64,000 bases of DNA, taken from the NCBI GenBank assembly GCA_963833955.1, contig CAWHZY010000002.1, positions 87,800 to 151,799 of the forward strand. The letters run 5' to 3'. Made by a program: the position numbers and the translations under genes. This stretch comes from Roseiarcus sp963833955. Lineage in GTDB: Bacteria; Pseudomonadota; Alphaproteobacteria; Rhizobiales; Beijerinckiaceae. This document shows, piece by piece, positions 56,351 through 64,000 of the stretch. The notes beneath the pieces are model-generated. The model was not told the DNA's origin. It saw only the letters and a program-made list of their open reading frames with translations, and searched no databases. The first letter of the stretch is position 1, and each line of letters begins with the position of its first letter.

Positions 56351-57935
56351 GTGAGCGCCGCCGCGAATCAGCCCCCGCCCGACATCGACGCGCTTGAGGC
56401 GCGGCTGGCTGCGGCGCTCGCGGAGCGGGACGCCGCGATCATCGAGCGCGACGCGGCGCTCAGGCAGAACGATCGCCTCGCGCATCTTCTGCGCCAGCTT
56501 CAGCGAATGCAGTTCGGCCGCAAATCCGAGAAGCTCGATCCGGACCAGTTCGCTTTGGCGCTGGAGGACATCGAGCAGGCGGTCGCGGCCAGCGAGGCGG
56601 CCGACGACAAGCAGAACAAGGCCGCCGCGGCGGCGCGGGCCGAAAAGCGCCGGGCGAACCGCGGCGCGCTGCCGGCTCATCTTCCGCGCGTTCACGTCAC
56701 GATCGAGCCCGAGGACCGGAACTGCCCATGCTGCCGATCGCCGATGCATGCGATCGGCGCCGACGTCTCGGAGCGGCTGGACGTGGTCCCGGCGCAGTTC
56801 CGGGTGCTGGTGACGCACCGACCCAAATATGCGTGCCGCGCCTGCGAGGAGGCCGTGGTTCAGGCGCCGGCGCCCGAGCGGCTGATCAAGGGCGGCCTGC
56901 CGACCGAGGCGATGGTCGCCTCCGTGCTGGTGTCCAAATATGCTTGGCATCTGCCGCTCTATCGTCAGGCCCAGATGCTGGCCGCCCAGGGCCTCGACAT
57001 CAAGCGCTCGACGCTGGCGTTCTGGGTCGGCTACGCGGCCGCCGAACTCCGGCCGGTCTATGAGCGCCGTCGCGAACTCATCCTGACCTCGGCCAAGATC
57101 GCGGTCGACGAGACGAAGGCCCCGGTGCTCGATCCGGGCCGAGGCCGCGTCAAGGAGGGCTACTTCTGGGCGGTCGCCCGCGACGATCGGCCATGGGGCG
57201 GCGCGGACCCTCCGGCCATCGCCTTCGCCTATGCACCCGGCCGCGGGGCGATCCACGGCCTGAAGCTGCTCGACAATTATGCGGGCGTCGTTCAGTGCGA
57301 CGGTTACGCCGCCTACAAGACGATCGCCGCCAAGGCGCCCGATGGCCGGATCACGCTCGCCTTCTGCTGGTCGCATCTGCGACGCCGGTTCTTCGACCAC
57401 GCCAAGGGCGAAGCGCCGATCGCCCGTGAGGCGCTTGAGAGAATCGCCGCGCTCTACGCGATCGAGAAGACGATCAGGGGCGTAAGCGCCGACGAGCGTC
57501 GCCGCGCGCGCCAGGAGCAGAGCAAGCCGCTCGTCATGGCGTTCAGGCCCTGGCTCGAGCATCAGCTGGCGCGCGTCTCGGGCAAGTCCGGGATCGCCGA
57601 CGAACTTCGTTATGGTCTGAACCATTGGGAAGGGCTCGTCCGCTTCCTCGACGACGGACGCATCGAACTCGACACCAACATTGTCGAGCGCGGCATCCGC
57701 CCGATCGTTCTCAATCGCAAGAACGCGCTCTTCGCTGGTCATGACGAGGGGGCCGAAAACTGGGCCTGCGTCGCCTCGCTGATCGAGACGTGCAAGCTCA
57801 ACGACGTCGAGCCGCAAGCCTACATCGCCGGCGTCCTCGACAAGCTCGTCAATCTCTGGCCCGCATCGCGCATCGACGAACTTCATGCCGTGGGCATGCA
57901 CCAAAGCCAAAGCCCCCGATCGACTCGCTGCCTGA
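56351..57935 (+). CDS. tnpC: IS66 TnpC transposase, frameshift at the extreme C-terminus
   Basis: A transposase of about 528 residues from GTG 56351. It has an N-terminal coiled coil (LEARLAAALAERDAAIIERD), a zinc-ribbon-like motif CPCCRSPMHAIG with CRACEEA, and the IS66 catalytic domain: KIAVDETKAPVLDPGRGRVK, VVQCDGYAAYKTI, AFCWSHLRRRFFD and NIVERGIRPIVLNRKNALFA. As sequenced the frame runs to 58027, beyond the element. One base less at CTTCATG near 57885 gives the normal ending IDELMPWACTKAKAPDRLAA with TGA at 57933-57935. It is a probable assembly indel; otherwise the enzyme has a replaced tail. Confidence 0.88.
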
Positions 57936-57997
57936 CCCTCGGCGCCTCAAACTCTCTCGTCAACTCCATAGCGCCGTGGGACGTAAGGGCCGCTTAC

Positions 57998-58446
57998 GGA
58001 TCGAGAGCTTCCGGCCGCCTGCTTTGACTGTGATGAGCTTGGACCCGCTGCTCCGCCTGCGAATTGGGTCCATTTTCTACGCGGATACACGTACACATCC
58101 TTTGACGGGAGCAATCGTTGGATCGCGCGGGCGGGCGCATACCCCGCAGCATTGGCAATTCGCCACCGCTGGCGCCCCCGCGTCAAACTCAAAAGCCCGT
58201 CGATGGCCGCCTTGGAGGCGATCTGCGCGGCGGCGTCAAGCTTGCGCTCGACCGGCTGCAACGGCCGGCGGATGCTCGGCGTCCGGCCCGGCGCCGGCTT
58301 CTCAGACCGCCTATTCCGCAATCGGCGCACAAGTCAAATCATCGGAGGCGCCAGGTCCGCAAGCCGCTCGGGGTCCGCAACTGAACGGCTCACTCTTGTC
58401 GCCGCAGCGGTCGGTCCTGTTTTATCAGTCTGTTCTGTGGTTTTAC
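57998..58446. other. Unassigned DNA right of IS66
   Basis: Long open frames exist on both strands but none resembles a known protein or has a convincing start. A minus-strand stretch (LDAAAQIASKAAIDGLLSLT at about 58150-58240) is the most protein-like and may be a gene remnant. I make no functional call. Confidence 0.35.
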
Positions 58447-58493
58447 TGGCGCGCCCGAAGAGATTTCGAACTCCTGACCCCCAGATTTGTAGT
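58447..58493 (-). other. tRNA-Arg 3' fragment (attachment-site remnant)
   Basis: The minus strand reads, from the anticodon 3' side on, ACTACAAATCTGGGGGTCAG GAGTTCGAAATC TCTTCGGGCGCGCCA. This is the 3' half of a tRNA-Arg including the T-arm and CCA; GTTCGAAATC carries one A more than the normal GTTCGAATC. No 5' half is present, so it is not a functional tRNA. It matches the piece that tRNA-targeting integrases duplicate at one end of an island. Confidence 0.75.
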
Positions 58494-58659
58494 TTGTCCA
58501 TAGACCCGTACCGAGACTTTCCGTTTGTACGCCGGGTTGCTACGCCGTCGATTATGCCTTTGTTGTTGATTGCATTTCGGCGGCTCTAGCGTTGGATGGC
58601 GAACCAAGGCTTTCAAACTCATGAGCCTGCGAACGCCGTTCTAACACCGTTCTATCGCT

Positions 58660-58963
58660 ATGCCGCAATCCCGACTTTCGTTCTCGGATCGAGCGATCAG
58701 CGCTCTACCGCTCGCCGCATCCGGCCAGCAAATCGTCCGAGACGAGGATGTGCCCGGCTTCTTTCTCCTCGTCGGCGCCCGCTCAAAGACCTTCATGATT
58801 CAGGGCGATCTTTGGGAGAACGGAAAGCGACGGACCATCCGCGTCAAAGTAGGGCAGGTGGGCAAGATCGCGACGCGAGAGGCACGAGCCAAAGCGAAGG
58901 TGCTTCTGGGGTCGATTTCCGACGGGGTGGATCCGCGACCCAAGCCGCAAGAGCCAGTGGGCC
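58660..58963 (+). pseudogene. Tyrosine integrase, N-terminal arm-binding domain only
   Basis: The frame reads LSFSDRAISALPLAASGQQI, VRDEDVPGFFLLVGARSKTF, MIQGDLWENGKRRTIRVKVG and QVGKIATREARAKAKVLLGS, i.e. the DUF4102-type N-terminal domain of phage/island integrases. It stops at an IS5 element inserted at 58964; no catalytic R-H-R-Y domain is found on the far side. It lies 167 bases from the tRNA-Arg fragment, the standard place for an island integrase. Confidence 0.78.
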
Positions 58964-60317
58964 CTAGCAGGCTGCTGAAAAGGTCACTGCGTTTGCGCAA
59001 CCAGGGAGGTAGGCGCGATTTTTTGCGGCCGGATGCGGCTCATTTTTGAGGTTTTGGCCTGCCTTCGGTCATTGTTCCCTTGCTTTTCATGTCGCCGGGC
59101 GCACTTCGCCCCTCGGCACCAAGAGCTTGGGCAGGCGGACGATGTTGTAGGGGGCCATGGCGAAGACGAAGACGGCGCGGACCTTGGCGAAGTCGCGCAC
59201 CTTCACCTGGATGAGACCGCCGACCGTCTTCGTCCAGCCGCATCCTTCCTCGATGCGCTTGCACAGCCGCTGGCTGACGGCGTAGCCGAGGCTTGCCGCG
59301 ACCTCCGCCGGAACGGCGGTCTTGCGCGCCTTGCCACGCTTGCTCACCGTCCCGTTGATCCGATGTGCGGCGCGATCCCGCGCGCCTTCAGGCCCTCGAC
59401 GAAGGCCTCGGCGTCGTAGCCCTTGTCGGCGCCGAGGGTTGCGCCCTTGGGCAATCGCTGGCTGAAAGCCGCCGCCGCCTCGCGCTCGGCCGTTCCGGTC
59501 GCCAAGGTCGCCTCGGCCGCCGCCACGAGCCTGTTGCGGTTCTCCATCAAGGCGTGGCCGAGATAGGCGAGACGGCTCTCCTGCCCGGCGCCTTTTCGGT
59601 AAAGGCGCGCGTCCTGTCGGTCGTCGAAGCGTGCGTCGCGTTCGAGCGCTTGGTCTTGCGGAAGTCGACTTCGCCGTTGCGCCCGGGCTGAGGCGGATCG
59701 CCCGGGCCGTTCCCCGGGTCTTCGCCCGAGGGCAGGCTCTTGGGACGGAAGCTCTTCTTCGACGCCCAAGCCTTCAACATCGTTCCATAGACCGAAAAAT
59801 TCTCGGTGCTCAGAAGCCGCTTTACCTCCGCCAGGCCGAGGAGCGAAGACAGAAACCCGTGCGCGACTTCGTGCGTGAGCAAGCGGTCGCGGTTCTTCGA
59901 GAAGCTCGAGGCGTCGAACACCTCCTCGTCGATCGACAGCCCGACGAATCAGCGAAACAGCATGTCGAACTCCAGCCGTTCGACCAATTGCCGCTCCGAG
60001 CGGATCGAATAGAGAAGCTGCAACAGCACAGCGCGCAGCATCGCTCCGGCGGAATCGACGAGCGCCCGATATCCTCGTAAAGCGCCGAAAAACTCGCGTC
60101 GAGCTCGGCCAGCGCCGCATTGGTCAGTCGCCGCATCGCCCGGAGCGGATGGTTCGCGGCTATCCGCGCCTCGACGTCGACGTAAGAGAACAACGCCCCG
60201 CTCGTCCGATCCTCGCCCCGCATCGATCCCTCGCGATTCGCTTGCCCAGCCCAGAGAATAATGCGCCAAAGGCAAACACCAGAGCCTTCTCGGCCGACTT
60301 CTTCCGCAGCCTGCTAG
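58964..60317 (-). mobile_element. IS5-family insertion sequence (degenerate)
   Basis: CTAG at 58964-58967 and 60314-60317 flank a 1.35-kb element. Its ends are inverted repeats: AGCAGGCTGCTGAAAAGGTC on the left against AGCAGGCTGCGGAAGAAGTC on the right. CTAG target sites are usual in IS5 subgroups. It has interrupted the integrase gene. Confidence 0.82.
59087..60223 (-). pseudogene. IS5-family transposase with several frameshifts
   Basis: The transposase can be followed through three frames: MRGEDRTSGALFSYVDVEAR and SIPPERCCALCC-type sequence, then FDASSFSKNRDRLLTHEVAH and GMLKAWASKKSFRP-like text, then ESRLAYLGHALMENRNRLVA and GADKGYDAEAFVEGLKARGI, finishing with SLGYAVSQRLCKRIEEGCGW and FAMAPYNIVRLPKLL. 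At least three frame changes separate these parts, so no full transposase is made. Confidence 0.82.
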
Positions 60318-60640
60318 AGGCTTACGGCGACACTGCTCGGGGCTCAACACGACCATCCCCGTCATCGGTCCGCGTTACGAGATACGCGCCTTTTCCCCTC
60401 GAATTGAGCAACCAGACGAAAAGCCATTTGCGCGGCGTTCTAGAAAGCAGCGCGCATGACCTGAAACATTTTCAGACAGGAGAAGCCCGTGTTTGTCTTC
60501 GCCGGCGCGCTATACCTCCGCTGCAAAACCTAGCCTGGCGCCCTTTACAGCCCACGTCCAACTCTGCCAGCATTTGCGTGCATCGTCGGCGGTAACCTCG
60601 ATTGGCGGGAGAGGCTCCAACAGGCCGGGTGAGGCAGAGA
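60318..60640. other. Upstream region of the AraC-type gene
   Basis: No gene is seen. It presumably contains the promoter of the araC-type regulator, but I cannot identify convincing boxes or a regulator repeat. The stretch near 60460-60500 (GAAACATTTTCAGACAGGAG) looks like a ribosome-site-bearing leader without a following gene. Confidence 0.4.
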
Positions 60641-61678
60641 ATGGAAGACGTCGGCTTCACAGAGAAAGTCTTCTCCGCGGCAAAAATAACCGCGGTCGTC
60701 GATAAGTTGGCCTTGGAAGGCGCGTCGGTGGTCGATGCCCTCGCAGACACAGATGTGCGCCAGTCGGATCTGAACTCGCCAGCAGCTCGCATTTCCAGGA
60801 ACCAGCTGATCCAGTGCTATCGAAACGCGATCGCGCTGTCGCAGGATCCGCATCTCGCTTACGCGATCGGCTCGAGCGTCCACCTGTCTGCCTATGGAAT
60901 GTACGGCTATGCGATGCTGTGCGGCACCAACTTCCGCAGCACCATGGACTTCGCGGTGCGATATCATCAGCTGGCCACGCCCCTTGCGACCATTGCGTTC
61001 GAGGAGCGCGATGGTGTTGGGATATGGACAATCGAACCGCTGCCGCATCCGAAGATCGAGTCCCGGCTCTACCGCTTCGTGGCGGAGCTGCAAATCGCGA
61101 CGCATATCTCCCTGCAGCGTGACATCATGGGCGAAGGGTTCCAGCCGCGCGAGATTCTGCTCGCTTATCCCCCGGCCTCGGACTTTCAAATCCCGAGTGC
61201 GATCGCCGGCTGTCCGGTAACATTCAGGCATCAGGCCAATCGAATCATATTCGACTCGTCGTATCTCGACGCGACGCCAAAGCTCGGCAATCGCACAACG
61301 TACCCTTCCGCGATCGCGCTTTGCGACGCCTTGCTTGAGGACCTCGCGTTACGGATAGGCGCGGTCGGCAAGATCCAAGCCATCCTGTTGCCCAACCTCG
61401 CGCGGCGTCCGACTCTGGCTACGGTCGCCAAGCAAATGAGGACGACGCCCCGCACGTTGAGGCGGCAGCTCCAGTCCCAAAACACGTCGTTCCGGCAATT
61501 GGCCAATGAGCTCAGGATCCAGGTTGCCTTGCGATACCTGCGTGAAACCAGGATGACGACGCAGGACATTGCCTTCGCGCTCGGGTTTAGCGACGCAGCC
61601 AACTTCCGTCATGCTTTTCGGCGATGGACACGTAAGACGCCTAACGAGTTTCGGCAGGATACGACAGCGAACGCATGA
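60641..61678 (+). CDS. AraC-family transcriptional regulator (arabinose-binding-domain type)
   Basis: A protein of about 345 residues with the PF12625-type N-terminal ligand domain (LIQCYRNAIALSQDPHLAYA, YAMLCGTNFRSTMDFAVRYH, YPPASDFQIPSAIAGCPVTF) and a C-terminal pair of AraC helix-turn-helices: RRPTLATVAKQMRTTPRTLR, RQLQSQNTSFRQLANELRIQ and TTQDIAFALGFSDAANFRHA FRRWTRKTPNEFR. It probably activates the adjacent acyl-CoA synthetase/phaC genes in response to a lipid-derived ligand; this is inferred from position. ATG 60641 (MEDVGFTEKVF) is chosen. Confidence 0.9.
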   Translation: MEDVGFTEKVFSAAKITAVVDKLALEGASVVDALADTDVRQSDLNSPAARISRNQLIQCYRNAIALSQDPHLAYAIGSSVHLSAYGMYGYAMLCGTNFRSTMDFAVRYHQLATPLATIAFEERDGVGIWTIEPLPHPKIESRLYRFVAELQIATHISLQRDIMGEGFQPREILLAYPPASDFQIPSAIAGCPVTFRHQANRIIFDSSYLDATPKLGNRTTYPSAIALCDALLEDLALRIGAVGKIQAILLPNLARRPTLATVAKQMRTTPRTLRRQLQSQNTSFRQLANELRIQVALRYLRETRMTTQDIAFALGFSDAANFRHAFRRWTRKTPNEFRQDTTANA

Positions 61679-61801
61679 CGGCCTTAGGGATGGCCAATTC
61701 GCACCCCCTCTTGGCCATTCGGAACCTTGACGCAAGACTGCCCAGAGGCGAGCGTGCCTCAGCCGTCGTCTTTCGCGAATGACAAGATGGGAGGGACGCC
61801 G

Positions 61802-63457
61802 ATGAACGAGAGAATAATCTCCGTAACGCCGTCGGCCTATTCTTATCCGTTGCTGATCAAGCAACTTCTCTACGCGCCGCTCGCCCAGGCCCCGCGCCAG
61901 GAGATCGTCTACCGCGACCTGAAGCGCCTGACCTACGAAGAACTGCGTGACCGGATCGGAAGGTTGGCGAGCGCCCTCGCAAAAGTCGGCGTACGCCCCG
62001 GCGAGACGGTCGGGGTCCTCGACTGGGACAGCAACCAATTCCTTGAAGCCTTTTTCGCCATTCCGATGATGGGAGTGGTGTTGCAGACGGTCAACGTGAG
62101 GCTTTCTCCTGAGCAGATCGTCTACACCATCGACCACGCCGGCGCGTCCACGCTCCTCATCAATGATGAGTTCGTCGAACTCGTGCGGTCGATTCTGCCG
62201 CAGTTGCCAAAGGTCAAGACTCTCGTCGTGATGAGCGATCGTCACGCGCCAAAGACTGGCGACCTTCCGTTTGTCGGCGAGTATGAGGAGCTCCTTGCGG
62301 CCGCATCCCCGGATTTTGACTTTCCGGATTTCGACGAAAACGCCCAGGCGACGACCTTCTACACAACCGGCACCACGGGCCAGCCCAAAGGCGTCTACTA
62401 CAGCCACCGCCAGCTGGTTCTGCATGCGATGGCCGAGCTCGCCTTGTTTGGCCTGGCGGCGAACCACGGTCGATTCCATCGCGACGACGTCTATATGCCG
62501 ATGACCCCGATGTTCCATGTTCACGCGTGGGGCTTTCCCTGGGCCGCGACGCTCGCCGGCGCCAAGCAAGTCTATCCCGGCCGTTATGACCCCGCGCTCC
62601 TTATCAAGCTGATCAAGACCGAGGGCGTAACCTTCACCCACTGTGTGCCCACAATTCTCCAAATGCTGCTCGACGCGGCAGCGAAGGCCAATGTCGATCT
62701 CGCTGGACTGAAAATGGTGATTGGCGGCTCGGCGCTGCCGAAGGCGCTGGCGAAACAGGCGATGGGTCGCGGCGTCGACGTATTCGCGGGCTATGGAATG
62801 TCTGAGACCGGCCCGCTGTTGACGGTCGCGCATCTGCAGTCGAGCGATCTCGCTGGCGATCCGGACGAGCAGGTTGGGATACGCTCGAGAGCCGGGAGGA
62901 CCTGCCCGCTGGTGGACCTGCGCATCGTCGATCCCGACATGAAGGAGGCACCTCGCGACGGGGTAACGTCGGGCGAAGTGGTGGTGCGCGCCCCATGGCT
63001 GACCAACGGCTACTTCAACAATCCCGAGGCCTCGGAGCAATTATGGGCCGGCGGCTATCTTCACACCAGCGACATCGGGGTGATCACCCCCGACGGTTAT
63101 CTGCAAATCACGGACCGCATCAAGGACGTCATCAAGACCGGGGGTGAATGGATCTCGTCGCTTCAGCTTGAAGACATCATCATGCATCGCGCCGGCGTCG
63201 CCGAATGTGCTGTGATTGGCGTCAAGGACGCGCGTTGGGGAGAAAGACCGCTCGCCCTTATCGTACGCGATCCCAAGACCGAGCCAGCGGTTACCGAAGA
63301 GGAAATAAAGGCTCACGTTCTCGCGTTCAGCGACAAGGGGGTGATATCGAAATTCGCCGTTCCGCAGAAAATACTGTTCGTTGACGCCTTGGCCAAGACG
63401 AGCGTGGGCAAATTCAACAAGAAGGCGCTGCGCGCCCAATACGGCGAAGCCGCATGA
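61802..63457 (+). CDS. Long-chain fatty-acyl-CoA synthetase (AMP-binding)
   Basis: A 551-residue ANL-superfamily enzyme. Motifs are TTFYTTGTTGQPKGVYYSHR (P-loop), MFHVHAWGFPWAATLAGAKQ, FAGYGMSETGPLLTVAHL, LHTSDIGVITPDGYLQITDR (hinge Asp), DVIKTGGEWISSLQLEDIIM and KTSVGKFNKKALR (catalytic Lys). It adenylates a fatty acid and transfers it to CoA. GGGAGG lies seven bases before ATG 61802. Its stop overlaps the phaC start by four bases (ATGA), which suggests it supplies acyl-CoAs toward PHA synthesis or forms an operon for lipid storage. Confidence 0.92.
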   Translation: MNERIISVTPSAYSYPLLIKQLLYAPLAQAPRQEIVYRDLKRLTYEELRDRIGRLASALAKVGVRPGETVGVLDWDSNQFLEAFFAIPMMGVVLQTVNVRLSPEQIVYTIDHAGASTLLINDEFVELVRSILPQLPKVKTLVVMSDRHAPKTGDLPFVGEYEELLAAASPDFDFPDFDENAQATTFYTTGTTGQPKGVYYSHRQLVLHAMAELALFGLAANHGRFHRDDVYMPMTPMFHVHAWGFPWAATLAGAKQVYPGRYDPALLIKLIKTEGVTFTHCVPTILQMLLDAAAKANVDLAGLKMVIGGSALPKALAKQAMGRGVDVFAGYGMSETGPLLTVAHLQSSDLAGDPDEQVGIRSRAGRTCPLVDLRIVDPDMKEAPRDGVTSGEVVVRAPWLTNGYFNNPEASEQLWAGGYLHTSDIGVITPDGYLQITDRIKDVIKTGGEWISSLQLEDIIMHRAGVAECAVIGVKDARWGERPLALIVRDPKTEPAVTEEEIKAHVLAFSDKGVISKFAVPQKILFVDALAKTSVGKFNKKALRAQYGEAA

Positions 63458-64000
63458 CGCGCGGCGCTGACCAACCCGGCCTCGAGCCGCTGCCGGATTC
63501 GCTCTCCGAAGAGGCTGCGCGCAACACGCTTGCGCTCAATCCGCTTGTAGGCCTCAGGGGTAAGGATTTGGTCGACAGCGCCGCGATCCTGCTCAAGGCC
63601 ATGGTCAGCGAGCCGATCGTCGCCGGCGAGCAGTGGCTTGATTCTTCGGCGAACTCGGGAAAATCGGCGCGGATCGGTCCAATCGGACCCAACCGGCCGG
63701 CGACAAGCGCTTCGCTGACCCAACGTGGAAGAATAGCGCAGCGCACCGCAAGCTCCTTCAGACCTATCTTGCGTGGGGCGATGCCCTGAACGGTTTCATC
63801 GACAAAACAAGCCTGAGCGATATCGACAAGACGCGCGCCCGCTTCGTCACGAACATCTTCATCGACGCGGCCTCGCCCGCCAATCACCCGATGAGCAACC
63901 CGCCGCGGTACGCCAGTTCCTCGATACCGGCGGGCAGAGCCTCTGGCGCGGATTAAAATTATCTTGCCGATCTGGCCGAAAATGGCGGGTTGCCGGCACA
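63454..64000 (+). pseudogene. phaC: Poly(3-hydroxyalkanoate) synthase PhaC, 5' part, several frameshifts
   Basis: The N-terminal domain of class I PhaC is recognisable: LNPLVGLRGKDLVDSAAILL, KAMVSEPIVAGEQWL, then in a second frame FFGELGKIGADRSNRTQPAG, DKRFADPTWKNSAAHRKLLQ, TYLAWGDALNGFIDKTSLSD, and RARFVTNIFIDAASPANHP. Frame changes are needed at about 63643 (a T lost from GATTTC), about 63903 and about 63957. The catalytic Cys domain lies beyond the window. Three indels in 300 bases, next to an intact synthetase gene, could be sequencing errors; if real, the gene is dead. Confidence 0.75.

Larger units (their letters stand above)
55427..57997 (+). mobile_element. IS66-family insertion sequence
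   Basis: A 2,571-bp element bounded by GTAAGCGGCG at 55427 and its inverted GTAAGCGGCC at 57997, the conserved IS66 terminus. It carries tnpA, tnpB and tnpC in the standard order with tnpA/tnpB overlapping. The 8-bp flanks (AATTATCC and GGATCGAG) do not match, so no target duplication is visible and one side has probably rearranged. Confidence 0.85.

Noticed and set aside
56345..57910. 521-residue minus-strand frame opposite IS66 tnpC
   Set aside because: Antisense shadow of a clear IS66 transposase.
61349..63040. 563-residue minus-strand frame opposite the acyl-CoA synthetase
   Set aside because: Antisense shadow; the plus-strand protein has all ANL motifs and a good ribosome site.

Overview
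This is high-GC alphaproteobacterial chromosome, most likely Hyphomicrobiales (Rhizobiales). Lineage markers are an Irr-type Fur regulator, SciP (DUF1153) and RcdA (DUF1465) of the CtrA cell-cycle network, DUF1192, CreA and a class I PhaC. A Beijerinckiaceae/Methylocystaceae-like organism would fit, but no single gene here proves it.

Positions 1-29,000 are mostly core genome: a CoA-ester lyase end, Irr, ribosomal protein L36, BioY, 6-phosphogluconate dehydratase, a ThiE-like protein, RcdA, MnmA with DUF1192, an MltB-type transglycosylase, SciP, a class III cyclase-TPR protein, MtgA, CreA, tRNA-Leu(CAA), DsbB, a NYN/LOTUS protein, DNA polymerase I and ZapE. It is broken only by an ISAs1 remnant, short interspersed repeats and an IS630 element sitting exactly at the sciP stop codon.

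Positions 29,000-47,000 alternate core and accessory DNA. A desaturase remnant, a periplasmic-binding-like gene and IS3/IS1182 debris surround a perfect palindrome. Then come tRNA-Lys(CTT), ilvC, lemA with two TPM-type genes, a D-Ala-D-Ala carboxypeptidase, nudC, an aminotransferase, three small antitoxin-like genes without toxins, htpG, an HWE histidine kinase, sulfatase and group II intron debris, and an MFS/DeoR pair.

Positions 47,650-52,310 hold the most interesting locus: a compact operon of YcaO, TfuA, an HExxH metallopeptidase-like protein and a 213-residue protein ending in eight perfect GVSGA pentapeptides. It looks like a TfuA-YcaO peptide-modification (RiPP-like) system with a silk-like repetitive substrate. 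YcaO would activate backbone amides, TfuA would be its partner, and the zinc protein is a candidate processing enzyme.

Positions 52,900-60,300 are a mobile-element graveyard: a second cyclase-TPR paralogue, an IS21 end, an IS630 remnant, a near-complete IS66, a tRNA-Arg 3' fragment beside a truncated tyrosine integrase, and a degenerate IS5. The window ends with an AraC-type regulator, a fatty-acyl-CoA synthetase and the 5' part of phaC.

Several otherwise conserved genes (mnmA, ygcG-like, dac, tnpC, phaC) carry apparent single-base frameshifts. This pattern suggests residual indel errors in the assembly, so broken genes should be read with that in mind.
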